Part shown: positions 36,850-46,231 of the stretch, in pieces | Numbering within the stretch: position 1 is the first letter of the stretch | Layout: the number at the start of each line of letters is the position of its first letter | Source: Campylobacter concisus | GTDB lineage: Bacteria > Campylobacterota > Campylobacteria > Campylobacterales > Campylobacteraceae | Length of the DNA: 64,000 nt | Assembly: GCF_003048675.2 (NCBI RefSeq) | Contig: NZ_CP060707.1 | Location: 1,116,001-1,180,000, forward strand | Direction: 5' to 3' | Translations under genes and position numbers: made by a program | Notes under the pieces: generated by a model | Databases searched by the model: none | The model's input: only the letters and a program-made list of their open reading frames with translations | What the model was told of the DNA's origin: nothing

Positions 36850-37629
36850 ATGACCGTCGATCTTCACAACCACACACCGCTTTGCAACCACGCAGTTGGC
36901 GAACCGCTAGAATTTGTGAGATGCGCCATAAAAGCTGGCACAAGATACTTTGGCTTTAGCGATCATGCACCGATGAACTACGATGAAGCTTATAGAATGA
37001 AATTTGAAGAGATGCAAAGCTACGAAGACGAAATTTTACGTTTAAGAGAGGAATTTAGCGGTGAGATAGAAATTTTACTTGGCTACGAGATGGACTTTTT
37101 AGATGGCTTTATGGATGAGCGAGTTTTTGCTAGAAAGGTTGATTATCTAATAGGCTCTGTGCATTTTTTTAACGGCTGGGCGTTTGACAACCCTGAATTT
37201 ATCGGCGATTACGAGGGCAAAGACTTGGATCAAATTTGGCAAGAGTATTTTGACCACATAGAAAGGTCAGCTAGGCTTGGTAAATTTGACATCATGGGGC
37301 ACATCGATCTTTTAAAGCTATTTAAATTTTTACCAAAAAAAGATGTCAGGATCCTAGCCAAAAACGCGATAAAAGCGATAAAAGAGGCAAATTTAGTAGT
37401 TGAGATAAACGCAGCTGGTTTTAGAAAGCCTATCGGCGAGCAATATCCAAGCGTAAATTTACTTGAGCTAATTGCCGAAAATGACATAACCATCACCTTT
37501 GGCTCAGACGCTCACGCCAAAGAAGATATCGGCAAAAACGGCGAAATTTGCGAGCAGATAGCTAGAAATTTGGGATATTCAAAGTGTGCGATATTTAAAA
37601 ATAGAGATAGAGAATTAGTAAAATTTTAG
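36850..37629 (+). CDS. hisJ: Histidinol-phosphatase, PHP type
   Basis: A 259-residue PHP-domain phosphoesterase for the penultimate histidine step. Metal ligands are seen in DLHNHTPLCNH (4-14), FSDHAP, GYEMDF, GSVHFF, MGHIDLL and the terminal GSDAHAKED. Length fits HisJ. The downstream gap holds the glnA promoter, so hisJ is probably a single-gene unit. Confidence 0.88.
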   Translation: MTVDLHNHTPLCNHAVGEPLEFVRCAIKAGTRYFGFSDHAPMNYDEAYRMKFEEMQSYEDEILRLREEFSGEIEILLGYEMDFLDGFMDERVFARKVDYLIGSVHFFNGWAFDNPEFIGDYEGKDLDQIWQEYFDHIERSARLGKFDIMGHIDLLKLFKFLPKKDVRILAKNAIKAIKEANLVVEINAAGFRKPIGEQYPSVNLLELIAENDITITFGSDAHAKEDIGKNGEICEQIARNLGYSKCAIFKNRDRELVKF

Positions 37630-37676
37630 TTTGGGGTCAAATAAAATATAAAGATAATCTTAAATATAAAATTTTG

Positions 37677-37685
37677 TGATACAAT
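37677..37685 (+). promoter_or_regulatory. Extended -10 promoter of glnA
   Basis: TGATACAAT forms a TGn extended -10 box, 31 bp ahead of the glnA ATG, in T-rich upstream DNA as is usual for Campylobacter sigma-70 promoters. An AGAAGGAG ribosome site follows. Confidence 0.7.
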
Positions 37686-37716
37686 ACGAAAATTAAAAAC
37701 CAGAAGGAGATAAAAA

Positions 37717-39147
37717 ATGGGAAAATTTGTCCAAAACATCGATCATTTTTTTGATTTTTGCAAAGAAAATGAAGTTAAATTTGTAGATTTTAGATTTACC
37801 GATCTAAACGGCGCTTGGCACAGCATAAGCTACAACATAAAAGCTGTTACAAAAGAGAATTTCACAAACGGCATCCCAATGGACGCTAGCTCGATGAACG
37901 GCTGGCAGCCTATCGACAAGAGCGATATGATAATGAAGCCAGAAGCGACATCGGCGTTTTTGGACCCATTTACCTCTGATATCACAGTCGTTGTTTTTTG
38001 CGATATCTACGACATTTACAAAGGTCAAATTTATGAAAAATGCCCTCGCTCGATCGCAAAAAGAGCGATGCAATATGTAAAAGATAGCGGACTTGGCGAC
38101 GAGGCATATTTTGGCCCTGAGAATGAATTTTTTGTATTTGACAACGTCAAAATCATCGATAGCCCAAACTGCGCGATGTATCAAGTAGATAGTGAAGAAG
38201 GCGAGTGGAACGACGCTGCAGACTTCAAAGATAGCTACAACACAGGTCACCGCCCACGCAGAAAGGGCGGCTACTTGATGACTCAGCCAATCGACAGCAT
38301 GGTCGATCTAAGGGCTGAAATGATGCAAGTTTTAGAGCAAGTTGGTCTTGAAGTATTTTTAGGACACCACGAGGTCGCACAAGGTCAAGGCGAGATCGGC
38401 GTGAAATTTGGCAACTTAGTCGAGGCTGCTGACAACGTTCAAATTTACAAATACGTCGTTCGCATGGTCGCTCACCTAAACGGCAAAACAGTTACATTTA
38501 TGCCAAAACCGCTTTATGGCGACAACGGCAGCGGTATGCACGTGCACCAATCAGTCTGGAAAGATGGTAAAAATTTATTTTATAAAGAGGGCAACTACGC
38601 AAATTTAAGTGACTTTGCAAGGCACTACATCGGCGGCGTTTTAAAACACGCAAGAAGCGTTGCAGCTTTCACAAACCCGAGTACAAACAGCTACAAACGT
38701 CTAATCCCGGGCTTTGAAGCGCCATCTATCCTCACCTACTCTAGCCAAAACCGCTCGGCTAGCATCCGCATACCTTACGGCGCTGGCGAGAAGTCAGTTA
38801 GGGCTGAGATGAGATTCCCTGATAGCACGGCAAACCCTTACCTAGCCTTCTCAGCGATGCTAATGGCAGGCCTTGACGGCGTTAAACACAAATACGAGCC
38901 AGTTGGTCCGATGGATGAAAATTTATTTAAACTTCACCTCGATGAGATCAGAGAACGCGGCATAGAGCAGCTCCCACACACACTTCGTGGTAGCCTTGAA
39001 GCGCTTATCCGCGATAACGAATACCTAAAACCGATAATGAGCGATCTTTTCATCGACACTTATCAGCACATGAAATTTGAAACTCAGGTTTGGCCTTACG
39101 AAGCACGTCCAACCGCTTATGAGTTTAAGACTTGCTTCTCTTGCTAA
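37717..39147 (+). CDS. glnA: Glutamine synthetase, type I
   Basis: A 476-residue dodecameric enzyme that makes glutamine from glutamate and ammonia. It has beta-Grasp (about 20-100) and catalytic domains with [10 protein letters not shown] (133-142), [19 protein letters not shown] (271-279), the [10 protein letters not shown] flap and [10 protein letters not shown]. At the site where E. coli has the adenylylated Tyr397 (NLYDL) this protein has Phe404 (ENLFKL), so control by GlnE-type adenylylation is not possible. Followed by a strong terminator. Confidence 0.97.
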   Translation: MGKFVQNIDHFFDFCKENEVKFVDFRFTDLNGAWHSISYNIKAVTKENFTNGIPMDASSMNGWQPIDKSDMIMKPEATSAFLDPFTSDITVVVFCDIYDIYKGQIYEKCPRSIAKRAMQYVKDSGLGDEAYFGPENEFFVFDNVKIIDSPNCAMYQVDSEEGEWNDAADFKDSYNTGHRPRRKGGYLMTQPIDSMVDLRAEMMQVLEQVGLEVFLGHHEVAQGQGEIGVKFGNLVEAADNVQIYKYVVRMVAHLNGKTVTFMPKPLYGDNGSGMHVHQSVWKDGKNLFYKEGNYANLSDFARHYIGGVLKHARSVAAFTNPSTNSYKRLIPGFEAPSILTYSSQNRSASIRIPYGAGEKSVRAEMRFPDSTANPYLAFSAMLMAGLDGVKHKYEPVGPMDENLFKLHLDEIRERGIEQLPHTLRGSLEALIRDNEYLKPIMSDLFIDTYQHMKFETQVWPYEARPTAYEFKTCFSC

Positions 39148-39152
39148 AACGC

Positions 39153-39188
39153 AATCTCCAAGCTTTTTTGGGCTTGGAGATTTTTTTT
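39153..39188 (+). terminator. Intrinsic terminator of glnA
   Basis: AATCTCCAAGC pairs perfectly with GCTTGGAGATT over an 8-nt loop, followed by a run of eight T residues. Confidence 0.95.
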
Positions 39189-40088
39189 AATCAAATTTAA
39201 AATATAAAATCCTGCGACTATTAAATTTAAATCTAAATCCGATAAGCATTATCGCTTAGAAATTTTTTAACTACAACAGATAAATTTTAAATTTAAAAAT
39301 ATAAAGTCTATATAGTTAAATTTTGGTCTAAATTTGGCTTTACGAATAAGAATAAATTTTAAATTTAATAAGCCCAAACTCATGCAAATTTAGAAATTTA
39401 AGCTCATATCCAAAAAAGCCATGGCGGATAAATTTAAGACTTCAAGCTTTAAATATAAAAAACAAAAACACCTATCTAAATTTTGGCTACTTTTGTTTAG
39501 AAAATTTTTGTCCAAAAGGATAATTTAAAAAAATTAACAAGTCATAGACATTGTAAATTTGTTTTTTTAGTTTAGAGATTTTTGCCTAGCAAAAAAATGG
39601 TCATAGCAGATAAATTTTTGGCTTTAAATTTAAGCATCAAAAACAAAAACAACAAGCTAAATTTGACTAATTTTATTTAGAAATTTTTGCTTTAGAAAGG
39701 TTACATTTAATAAGCCTAAGTTCATGCAAATTTAGAAATTTAAGTTTATATCCAAAAAAACCGCATCGGATAAATTCTTAAACTTCAAATTAGAAATATA
39801 AAAATCCTACGGCGGTTAAAAATTTGAATTAAATTTTTATTTTTGCAAACAGGGGATAATTTACCATAATTTTTAAATTTATCTGCCTCATTAAAAAGTT
39901 CAAATTAATAAGCTCTAGCTCTTTTTAAATTTTTGCAATATAAATTTGAGATTTTTATTTAGTCAGGATAGCAACAGCAGATAAATTTATTAAAAAAGCT
40001 AAATTTGACCACTTTTATTTAAAAATTTACGCCAGAAAAGTCAAATTTAAAGCGCTAAATAAAGCAAATTTACAAAACAGCCAAACCC
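39189..40088. repeat. 900-bp non-coding region with decayed direct repeats
   Basis: No gene is visible. A block of about 100 bp at 39361-39461 recurs at 39702-39805 with high identity (both contain CATGCAAATTTAGAAATTTA). A second, shorter element of about 60 bp appears three times, near 39470, 39650 and 39993 (CTAAATTT, then TTTTATTTAGAAATTTTTG-like). Stop codons fill all frames. It looks like a duplicated and eroded block, possibly of a former gene or a non-coding repeat; I cannot identify the origin. Confidence 0.75.
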
Positions 40089-41768
40089 CTAGCTATTTTG
40101 CACTTCAGGCTGTCCAAAGAGCCTATTTGCCTCTTTTATCACACCCTCTTCTCTTTGCTTTTTAAGCTCTTCTGGGCTCTTGCTCTGACTTAGCGACATC
40201 AGCTCTTTTGCAAAGTCATTTTGTGGCTGAGATAGCGCATTTACCTCGGTTTGTCGTGCCACAACAGGCTCTTTTACTGGCTCATCTTTTTGCTCGTCTT
40301 TCTGCCTAGCCTTTATCTTGGCGATCTCCTCGTCAAGGTAGCTATATTTATCCTGTGGCTCTTGTGGTTTAGTTTGAGGCTCAGGCTTTGCGGCAGGAAT
40401 TTGTGTTTTGGCATTTACAATCTTGATCTTTTTACCAAAAATTGTATGTAAAATTTCATGCATTACGCCCCAGCTTTTTTTGAAAAACGCGAGCTCATCG
40501 CCAGTTGCATTGACGACCAAGCCAAGCTCATTTTCATTTAAAAAGCTAAAACTTATGTGATTTTTAAAAATTTCTCCAAGCTCAAAGCTTCTATCATAAA
40601 TTTTTGCCACAAACTGCTCGTATGGCGTCTTTGGCGCCTCTTTTATGGCTAAAATTTGCTCACTCACACCAGCTTTTGGCTCCAGGGTCACGCTAGGCTC
40701 GCTTTTAGCAAGCTTTATCGCTTCATCGATATCTTGCAGATTTAGCGCCTCTATCATCATAAAAAGCATAAGCATCAATACAAAGCCGTTGTCACTTGAT
40801 ACGCTTAGCATCGACTTTGCCTGCGCCAAAATCCTAAAAAATCTCTCATATATAAGAAGCGAAAATTTTGGGTCGTTGTCTAAAAATCTCTGCTTTAAAT
40901 TTGCCAAAATTTCATCTATGATCATCTCTGGCTCATAGGTCTCAAGCTCGGTCACAAGCACTCTAATGGCGTTTTTATCGGCATTTGCGACGTGCTCGAT
41001 GATCTGCTCGATCCTACTTGGATCAAGAAGTCCGAGCATCGCTGCCACGCTTGATTTTGTGATATTGCCAGCGCTATAAATGATAGCTTGATCAAGCAGC
41101 GTTAGCGTATCTCTTAGCGAGCCGCCGCCGCTTCTAGCTAGTATCTCAAGCGCCTCCCTCTCGTAGCTCACGCCCTCTTTGCTAAGGATAAATTCAAGAT
41201 GTTTTACGATCTCATATCTGCTTATCTGCTTAAATCTAAAATGCTGCGTCCTTGAAAGCACCGTCGTTGGAAGCTTAAGCGGGTCGGTAGTTGCAAGGAT
41301 AAATTTAACGTAGCTTGGCGGCTCTTCAAGCGTTTTAAGGAGGGCATTAAACGCCTCTTTTGTTAGCATATGCACTTCGTCGATGATGAAAATTTTATAT
41401 CTAGCAGCCGTAGGAGCGTACTTTGTCTGCTCGATGAGTTCTCTTATGTCGTCGATCTTTCTGTGGCTAGCTGCGTCCATCTCGATGATGTCCATGTGGC
41501 GCGACTCATTTGCCATCACGCACTGCGCGCAGACCTCGCAAGGCCTAGAAGTTGGCCCTTTCTCGCAGACCAAAGCCTTTGCAAATATCCTAGCGCTCGA
41601 TGTCTTGCCGCTTCCCCTAAGGCCTGAAAACAAATAAGCATGGCTCACTCTGTTCTCATCAAGTGCGTGGGTTAGGCTCTTGCTTACGGCTTCTTGTCCG
41701 ATGAGCTCGTCAAAATTTTTTGGTCGATATTTTAGGGCTAGTGCTTGCAACTGCTTTCCTTTTTGCAA
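40089..41768 (-). CDS. dnaX: DNA polymerase III subunit gamma/tau
   Basis: A 559-residue clamp-loader ATPase. Walker A is GLRGSGKTSSA (about 49-59), then a C4-type zinc module (CEKG...CEVCAQC), DEVHML and the sensor LATTDPLKLP with arginine finger SRTQHFRF. A long Lys/Gln/Pro-rich linker (about 450-530) precedes the C-terminus. No AAAAAAG-type frameshift site that would give a separate gamma was noticed. Divergent from a LysE-type exporter gene. Confidence 0.96.
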   Translation of the reverse strand: MQKGKQLQALALKYRPKNFDELIGQEAVSKSLTHALDENRVSHAYLFSGLRGSGKTSSARIFAKALVCEKGPTSRPCEVCAQCVMANESRHMDIIEMDAASHRKIDDIRELIEQTKYAPTAARYKIFIIDEVHMLTKEAFNALLKTLEEPPSYVKFILATTDPLKLPTTVLSRTQHFRFKQISRYEIVKHLEFILSKEGVSYEREALEILARSGGGSLRDTLTLLDQAIIYSAGNITKSSVAAMLGLLDPSRIEQIIEHVANADKNAIRVLVTELETYEPEMIIDEILANLKQRFLDNDPKFSLLIYERFFRILAQAKSMLSVSSDNGFVLMLMLFMMIEALNLQDIDEAIKLAKSEPSVTLEPKAGVSEQILAIKEAPKTPYEQFVAKIYDRSFELGEIFKNHISFSFLNENELGLVVNATGDELAFFKKSWGVMHEILHTIFGKKIKIVNAKTQIPAAKPEPQTKPQEPQDKYSYLDEEIAKIKARQKDEQKDEPVKEPVVARQTEVNALSQPQNDFAKELMSLSQSKSPEELKKQREEGVIKEANRLFGQPEVQNS

Positions 41769-41867
41769 TTTTAATTTGCTGATTTTATAAAAAAAGGCAT
41801 AAATTTATGGTTATGATAAAGTTAAATTTTGCTAAATTTAAGCCAAACTTTAGCGAGAAGGATAAAT

Positions 41868-42476
41868 TTGCAAGCATTTATATCTGGATTTTTCACCTCT
41901 TTATCGCTCATTTTAGCCATTGGCGCGCAAAACGCATTTGTGCTAAAACAGGGCATCAAAAGAGAAAATATCTTTATCATCTGCCTTATTTGCGCTATTA
42001 GCGACGCTGTCTTGATCTTTGCGGGAGTTTTTGGGCTTGGCAGCCTCGTGCAAAACTTCCCCATCATCAAGCAAATAACCCTATATGGCGGCTTCTTATT
42101 TTTGCTATTTTACGCGCTAAAGAGCTTTCACTCATGCTTTTTCAAGGATCTTCGCATGGATACGAGCAGCGATTATGCCAGATCAAATTTAAAGAAAAAT
42201 ATCCTTTTAACTCTCGCATTTACTTGGTTAAATCCTCACGTCTATCTTGACACGATGATACTAATAGGCTCGGTTTCGACTAAATTTAAAGATGAAAATT
42301 TGATATTTGGCGTGGGTGCTAGCCTTGCTTCATTTTGCTTTTTCTTCGCACTTGGCTATCTGGCTAGGTTTTTAGCACCCATCTTTGCAAGGCCTATCTC
42401 TTGGAAAATTTTAGAGTTTTTTGTCGGCCTCATCATGCTCGCCCTTGCTTTCATGCTCGTTTTTGCTAGCTTCTAG
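41868..42476 (+). CDS. LysE/ArgO-family amino-acid exporter
   Basis: A 202-residue inner-membrane protein with six hydrophobic segments and the family N-terminus ISGFFTSLSLILAIGAQNAFVLKQG. The aspartate in CAISDAVLI and the NPHVYLDT motif are typical of LysE/ArgO exporters of basic amino acids. Start is a TTG at 41868 with AAGGA 5 bases upstream; an upstream ATG in frame gives a 13-residue extension that lacks this support. The 3' end overlaps ccoS by 66 bp on the other strand, a convergent coding overlap. Confidence 0.88.
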   Translation: MQAFISGFFTSLSLILAIGAQNAFVLKQGIKRENIFIICLICAISDAVLIFAGVFGLGSLVQNFPIIKQITLYGGFLFLLFYALKSFHSCFFKDLRMDTSSDYARSNLKKNILLTLAFTWLNPHVYLDTMILIGSVSTKFKDENLIFGVGASLASFCFFFALGYLARFLAPIFARPISWKILEFFVGLIMLALAFMLVFASF

Positions 42477-42680
42477 CCTCTTTTTTAGCGCCTCTTTTTT
42501 GCGAAGTTCGAGCTGGTAGGCTTCATTTAGCGCGTCTTCGCCATCTAAATTTGCTCCGTCTAAAAATTTGCGGTAGTCTTCAAACTGCCTATTTTTTATC
42601 CCCCAAAGCACGCCAAAAAGCAGGGCCGCCCCCATCAAAACAGAGATAAAAACAAGCATCGCAAGAGTCGTTGTATCCAC
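42411..42680 (-). CDS. ccoS: cbb3 oxidase assembly protein CcoS
   Basis: An 89-residue protein with one membrane helix (about 7-27) followed by the CcoS signature GVLWGIKNRQFEDY and a charged tail. CcoS is needed to insert heme into the catalytic subunit of cbb3 cytochrome oxidase, the main microaerobic terminal oxidase of Campylobacter. It follows ccoI directly, with a 1-bp overlap. Confidence 0.9.
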   Translation of the reverse strand: MDTTTLAMLVFISVLMGAALLFGVLWGIKNRQFEDYRKFLDGANLDGEDALNEAYQLELRKKEALKKRLEASKNEHESKGEHDEADKKL

Positions 42681-45058
42681 TATTTATCCTTAAATTTTCT
42701 AACTATAAAAAGCGAGTTTAGTATCACACTAAGCGAGCTTGCCGACATAAAAAGCGCGGCAAATAGCGGCATGACGTAGCCACAGACGGCAAATGGCAGG
42801 CTAAGGGCGTTATAAAGCAGGCAAAATAGCAAATTTTGCTTTATCGTTTTATAGGTAAATTTTGAAATTTTCACCGCTTTTGCAAGGCTTTGAAGGCTGT
42901 CATCAAGTAGCACCACGTCGCTTTTTTCTAAGCTCACGGCCGCGCCACTTCCCATGCAAATAGCCACGTGGGCAAGGCTTAGCGCGGCTGCGTCGTTTAT
43001 GCCGTCTCCTACCATCAGCACGTTTTTGCCATGCTGCTTAAGACCAGCTATAAATTTAGCCTTTTCATCAGGCAGCATCCCAGCTCCAAACTCGCTCACG
43101 CCAAGCTCACTTGCCACGTTTTTTACCACATTTTGCACATCGCCACTTAGGATACACACCTTCATACCAGCGATCTTTAGCTCCTCTATTAGCGCCTTTG
43201 CTTCGGGCTTTACGCTATCTTTTAGGTAGAATTTAGCCACCAGCTCGCCATGCTTGCCAACAAAAAAGCTCACATTTTCTTCGCTCTCTTCAAATTTCAC
43301 CCCGTTTTCAGCCAAAAAGCGCTTGCTCCCAGCCACAAAACGCTCACCTGCGATATCAGCGCTAACTCCCTTTGCTACGCTTAAATTTGCATTTTCAAGC
43401 TCAACTTTTTTTGCACCTTTTTGCTTTAAAAACTCAGCCACCGCCACGCTTATTTGGTGGTTTGAGATAAGGCAAAGCGAGTAAATTTTATCGATACTCA
43501 CGCCCTCTTTTATAAAAAACTCGCCAACTTCAAATTTAGCCCTTGTAAGCGTCCCAGTCTTGTCAAAGACCGCCACGTCGCACTTTGCAAGGCTTTCAAA
43601 AAATTTAGCCTCCTTAAAAAGCACCTTGTTTTTAAAGGCCACTCCAAGGGCACAAACGCTGCTAACTGGCGTGGCAAGGGCAAGCGCGCAAGGACAAGCG
43701 ATCACGATAACGCTCACAGCTGTCACTATCGCTTCTGAAAAGCTAAATTTAAAGTACCAAAACCAAAATGTAAAAAATGCCAGAGTTAGCACGCTAAGAG
43801 AGAATTTCGAGGCGATTTTATTGACTGCTAGCTCGATATTTGGCTTTTTTAGCTCTGCGTTTTGGAGTAAATTTATAAGCTTATTAAGATATGAGTTTTT
43901 AAAAATTTGCCTTGCTTCATAGACGATCTGCCCGTTTAAGCAAACGACGCCGCTTTTTACCTCGCTACCAGAGCTTAGCAAAAGTGGCAAACTTTCGCCT
44001 GTTAAGCTTGAGCTATCGATGCTTGCCTCGCCACTAAGCACCACGCCATCAAGTAGCGCCCTCTCGCCAGCTCTTAGCACTATCTTTTCGCCTAAATTTA
44101 CATCTTTTGGCTCTTTTAAAATGTCCTTGCCGTCCTCTAAAACGCACACCTTTGCAAGCAACATATCGCTTAAAAAATTTGAAGTCTCAAGTGCCTTTTT
44201 CTTGCCTAAAATTTCTAAAAATTTACCGATAAAAACAAAGGTTATGATCATCGCAACCGAGTCAAAATAACTCTCGCCGCTTCTTGTAAGCATCGCAAAT
44301 ATCGAGTAGATATAGGTTATGCTAGCCCCCGTGATGACAAGCAGGTCCATATTTGGCGAGGCGTTTTTAATGGCGATTTTTGCCCCCTTGAAAAACTCGC
44401 TACCAGTGTAGAAAAGCACAGGCGTTGCCAGCACAAACTGCGCGAAGCTTAGTAGGTCCTTCACGTCGCTTCTTATACCGCTAAAGTAGCCGCCATACTG
44501 CGCGATCGCCAGCCACATGATATTCATCGTGGCAAAGACGCCAACAAGCGCTTTTGCGTAGAAATTTCGCCTTTTTTTGACTAGCTCATCCTCTTTTTGG
44601 CTCGCCGCGTAGGCCTTTGGAGTGTAGCCAACGGCATAAATTTTCTCGATTATCTGCTCCACCAAAAGCTCTTGCTCATCGTAAACGATGACTGCCTTTT
44701 GGCTAAGCGAGTTGATATTTACCTCCAAGATGCCAGGTAGGCTAAAAAGTGCCTTTTCAAGCAGCCAGATGCACGCTGAGCATGTGATACCGTCAATCAG
44801 AAGTGAAATTTTAGAAAACTCGCCCTCTTTTGTCACTAGCTCGCTAAAATTTGCAGCTAAATTTTTGACATTTGCACCGCTACTTGCAGGCATTAGCGTG
44901 TTTTTGCCAAGCCTCTCGTAAAACTCGCCAAGGCCACTTTCATTTAAAATTTCATAGACGCCTTTGCAGCCGACACAGCAAAATTTAAGCCCGCCCTTAG
45001 CCTCTATCATCGCGCTTTCATCAAAGCTTTGCTTGCAGTGAGAGCACCTACACTTCAC
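42680..45058 (-). CDS. ccoI: Copper-transporting P1B-type ATPase for cbb3 oxidase
   Basis: A 792-residue heavy-metal P-type ATPase. N-terminal CxxC clusters (C4/C6-x-x, CCVGC at 27-31) are followed by an HMA domain with C93-S-A-C96. The transmembrane metal site is C455-P-C457, the phosphorylation site D499-KTGT, with TGES (353-356) and GDGINDAAAL for the actuator and hinge. CcoI/FixI proteins export Cu(I) for the binuclear site of cbb3 oxidase, and ccoS next to it supports this over a detox CopA. Its start overlaps the YheO-like gene by 4 bp. Confidence 0.93.
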   Translation of the reverse strand: MKCRCSHCKQSFDESAMIEAKGGLKFCCVGCKGVYEILNESGLGEFYERLGKNTLMPASSGANVKNLAANFSELVTKEGEFSKISLLIDGITCSACIWLLEKALFSLPGILEVNINSLSQKAVIVYDEQELLVEQIIEKIYAVGYTPKAYAASQKEDELVKKRRNFYAKALVGVFATMNIMWLAIAQYGGYFSGIRSDVKDLLSFAQFVLATPVLFYTGSEFFKGAKIAIKNASPNMDLLVITGASITYIYSIFAMLTRSGESYFDSVAMIITFVFIGKFLEILGKKKALETSNFLSDMLLAKVCVLEDGKDILKEPKDVNLGEKIVLRAGERALLDGVVLSGEASIDSSSLTGESLPLLLSSGSEVKSGVVCLNGQIVYEARQIFKNSYLNKLINLLQNAELKKPNIELAVNKIASKFSLSVLTLAFFTFWFWYFKFSFSEAIVTAVSVIVIACPCALALATPVSSVCALGVAFKNKVLFKEAKFFESLAKCDVAVFDKTGTLTRAKFEVGEFFIKEGVSIDKIYSLCLISNHQISVAVAEFLKQKGAKKVELENANLSVAKGVSADIAGERFVAGSKRFLAENGVKFEESEENVSFFVGKHGELVAKFYLKDSVKPEAKALIEELKIAGMKVCILSGDVQNVVKNVASELGVSEFGAGMLPDEKAKFIAGLKQHGKNVLMVGDGINDAAALSLAHVAICMGSGAAVSLEKSDVVLLDDSLQSLAKAVKISKFTYKTIKQNLLFCLLYNALSLPFAVCGYVMPLFAALFMSASSLSVILNSLFIVRKFKDK

Positions 45059-45675
45059 GGACGCTTCTTTTTAAGCTGGTCTAAATAGCCATATATCGTG
45101 ATCTTTGAGACATTTAGCTTGGCTGCCACGACCTCGATAGCACCCTTGATATTAAAAATGCCCTTTTCGTTCATAAAGCCAACAAGCTCAAGCTTTTGCT
45201 CTTTTTTAAGCTTCTTGCCCTCGTTTTTGGCGATAATCTTGTCGATTAAGCCTAGGACGATCTTTGTCACGTCGTCGTTTTGCTCGCCATCTGGCTCATT
45301 TTCACCAGTTTTTAAGAAATTCCCAGCCATTTCAAAAAGACTCTTTGCTACGCTCGCATCGACATTTACACATATCGCCCCTATGATCTCGCCTGCTTCA
45401 TCTCTGATAAAAGCGGTTGAAGACTTTACCAGCTTTTCGTCCTTTGTAAAAAAGTAGTTTGCCACGTAGTCGTCTTTGAAATTTTTGCTGTTTAAGACCT
45501 CGCTTACAAGGTGGTCAAAGCTTTGTCCGACCTTTCTGCCAGTGACGTCGCCAGCTACATAGACGACCGAGCGCTGTGGGTTTGAGAGATCGTGTAGCAC
45601 GACTTCGCAGGCAAATGGCGAGCTTTTTTGTATGAGATTTGCCGTTGGGATAAATGCCTTTAATATAGGATGCAT
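45055..45675 (-). CDS. YheO/DauR-type transcriptional regulator
   Basis: A 206-residue regulator. A YheO-like PAS domain (about 1-120; ACEVVLHDLSNPQRSVVY and GEIIGAICVNVD) joins a C-terminal HTH (about 165-206; IEVVAAKLNVSKITIYGYLDQLKK). Relatives such as DauR control D-amino-acid catabolism. It is divergent from ridA and the PLP lyase, which are its likely targets, and it is translationally coupled to ccoI. Confidence 0.85.
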   Translation of the reverse strand: MHPILKAFIPTANLIQKSSPFACEVVLHDLSNPQRSVVYVAGDVTGRKVGQSFDHLVSEVLNSKNFKDDYVANYFFTKDEKLVKSSTAFIRDEAGEIIGAICVNVDASVAKSLFEMAGNFLKTGENEPDGEQNDDVTKIVLGLIDKIIAKNEGKKLKKEQKLELVGFMNEKGIFNIKGAIEVVAAKLNVSKITIYGYLDQLKKKRP

Positions 45676-45833
45676 AAGGCGCCATTTGATTTTGTTTAAG
45701 TTTAGCCAAAAATATTTTTTTAAATTTTTCGATAATAAAAAAATATAATTTTTTTATGAAAAATTTGTAAAAATTTAAGTGAAAAATAATAATTTTTTTA
45801 TCTATAATTTTTAAATTTTTAAGGGAGAAAAAT

Positions 45834-46220
45834 ATGAAAAATTTTACGAAACCGAAATTTCAAAAAGAAAAAAAGGCTCACTACTCTTTAGCTACCGAAC
45901 ACAACGGCATCCTCTACATCTCAGGTCAGCTTAGCATGGACCCTGAGACTAGGCAAATTCCAGAGGGGCTAAAGGCACAAACAAGGCAGGCTTTAAAAAA
46001 CCTTGATAACGTGCTAAACCTGGCAAATGCGACAAGAAATGATATCTTGATGTGCCGCATCTATACGCCAGATATCGACTTTTGGGACGAGATAGACGAC
46101 GAGTATGCGCTATTTTTTGGCGATCACAAGCCAGCTCGCGTCGTAGTGCCGACAAACAAACTTCACTTTGGCTGCCTGCTAGAGATCGAAGCCACAGCGA
46201 TACTTGATAGAAAAATTTAA
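45834..46220 (+). CDS. ridA: RidA-family enamine/imine deaminase
   Basis: A 128-residue YjgF/YER057c/UK114 protein. The key arginine is in HKPARVVV (about residue 104), with ISGQLSMDPET and a final CLLEIEATA. RidA proteins hydrolyse the reactive enamines/imines released by PLP-dependent amino-acid lyases. The downstream gene is such a lyase, 11 bp away. A TATAAT box at 45803-45808 and AAGGGAG lie upstream. Confidence 0.9.
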   Translation: MKNFTKPKFQKEKKAHYSLATEHNGILYISGQLSMDPETRQIPEGLKAQTRQALKNLDNVLNLANATRNDILMCRIYTPDIDFWDEIDDEYALFFGDHKPARVVVPTNKLHFGCLLEIEATAILDRKI

Positions 46221-46231
46221 AAGGAGCGAAA

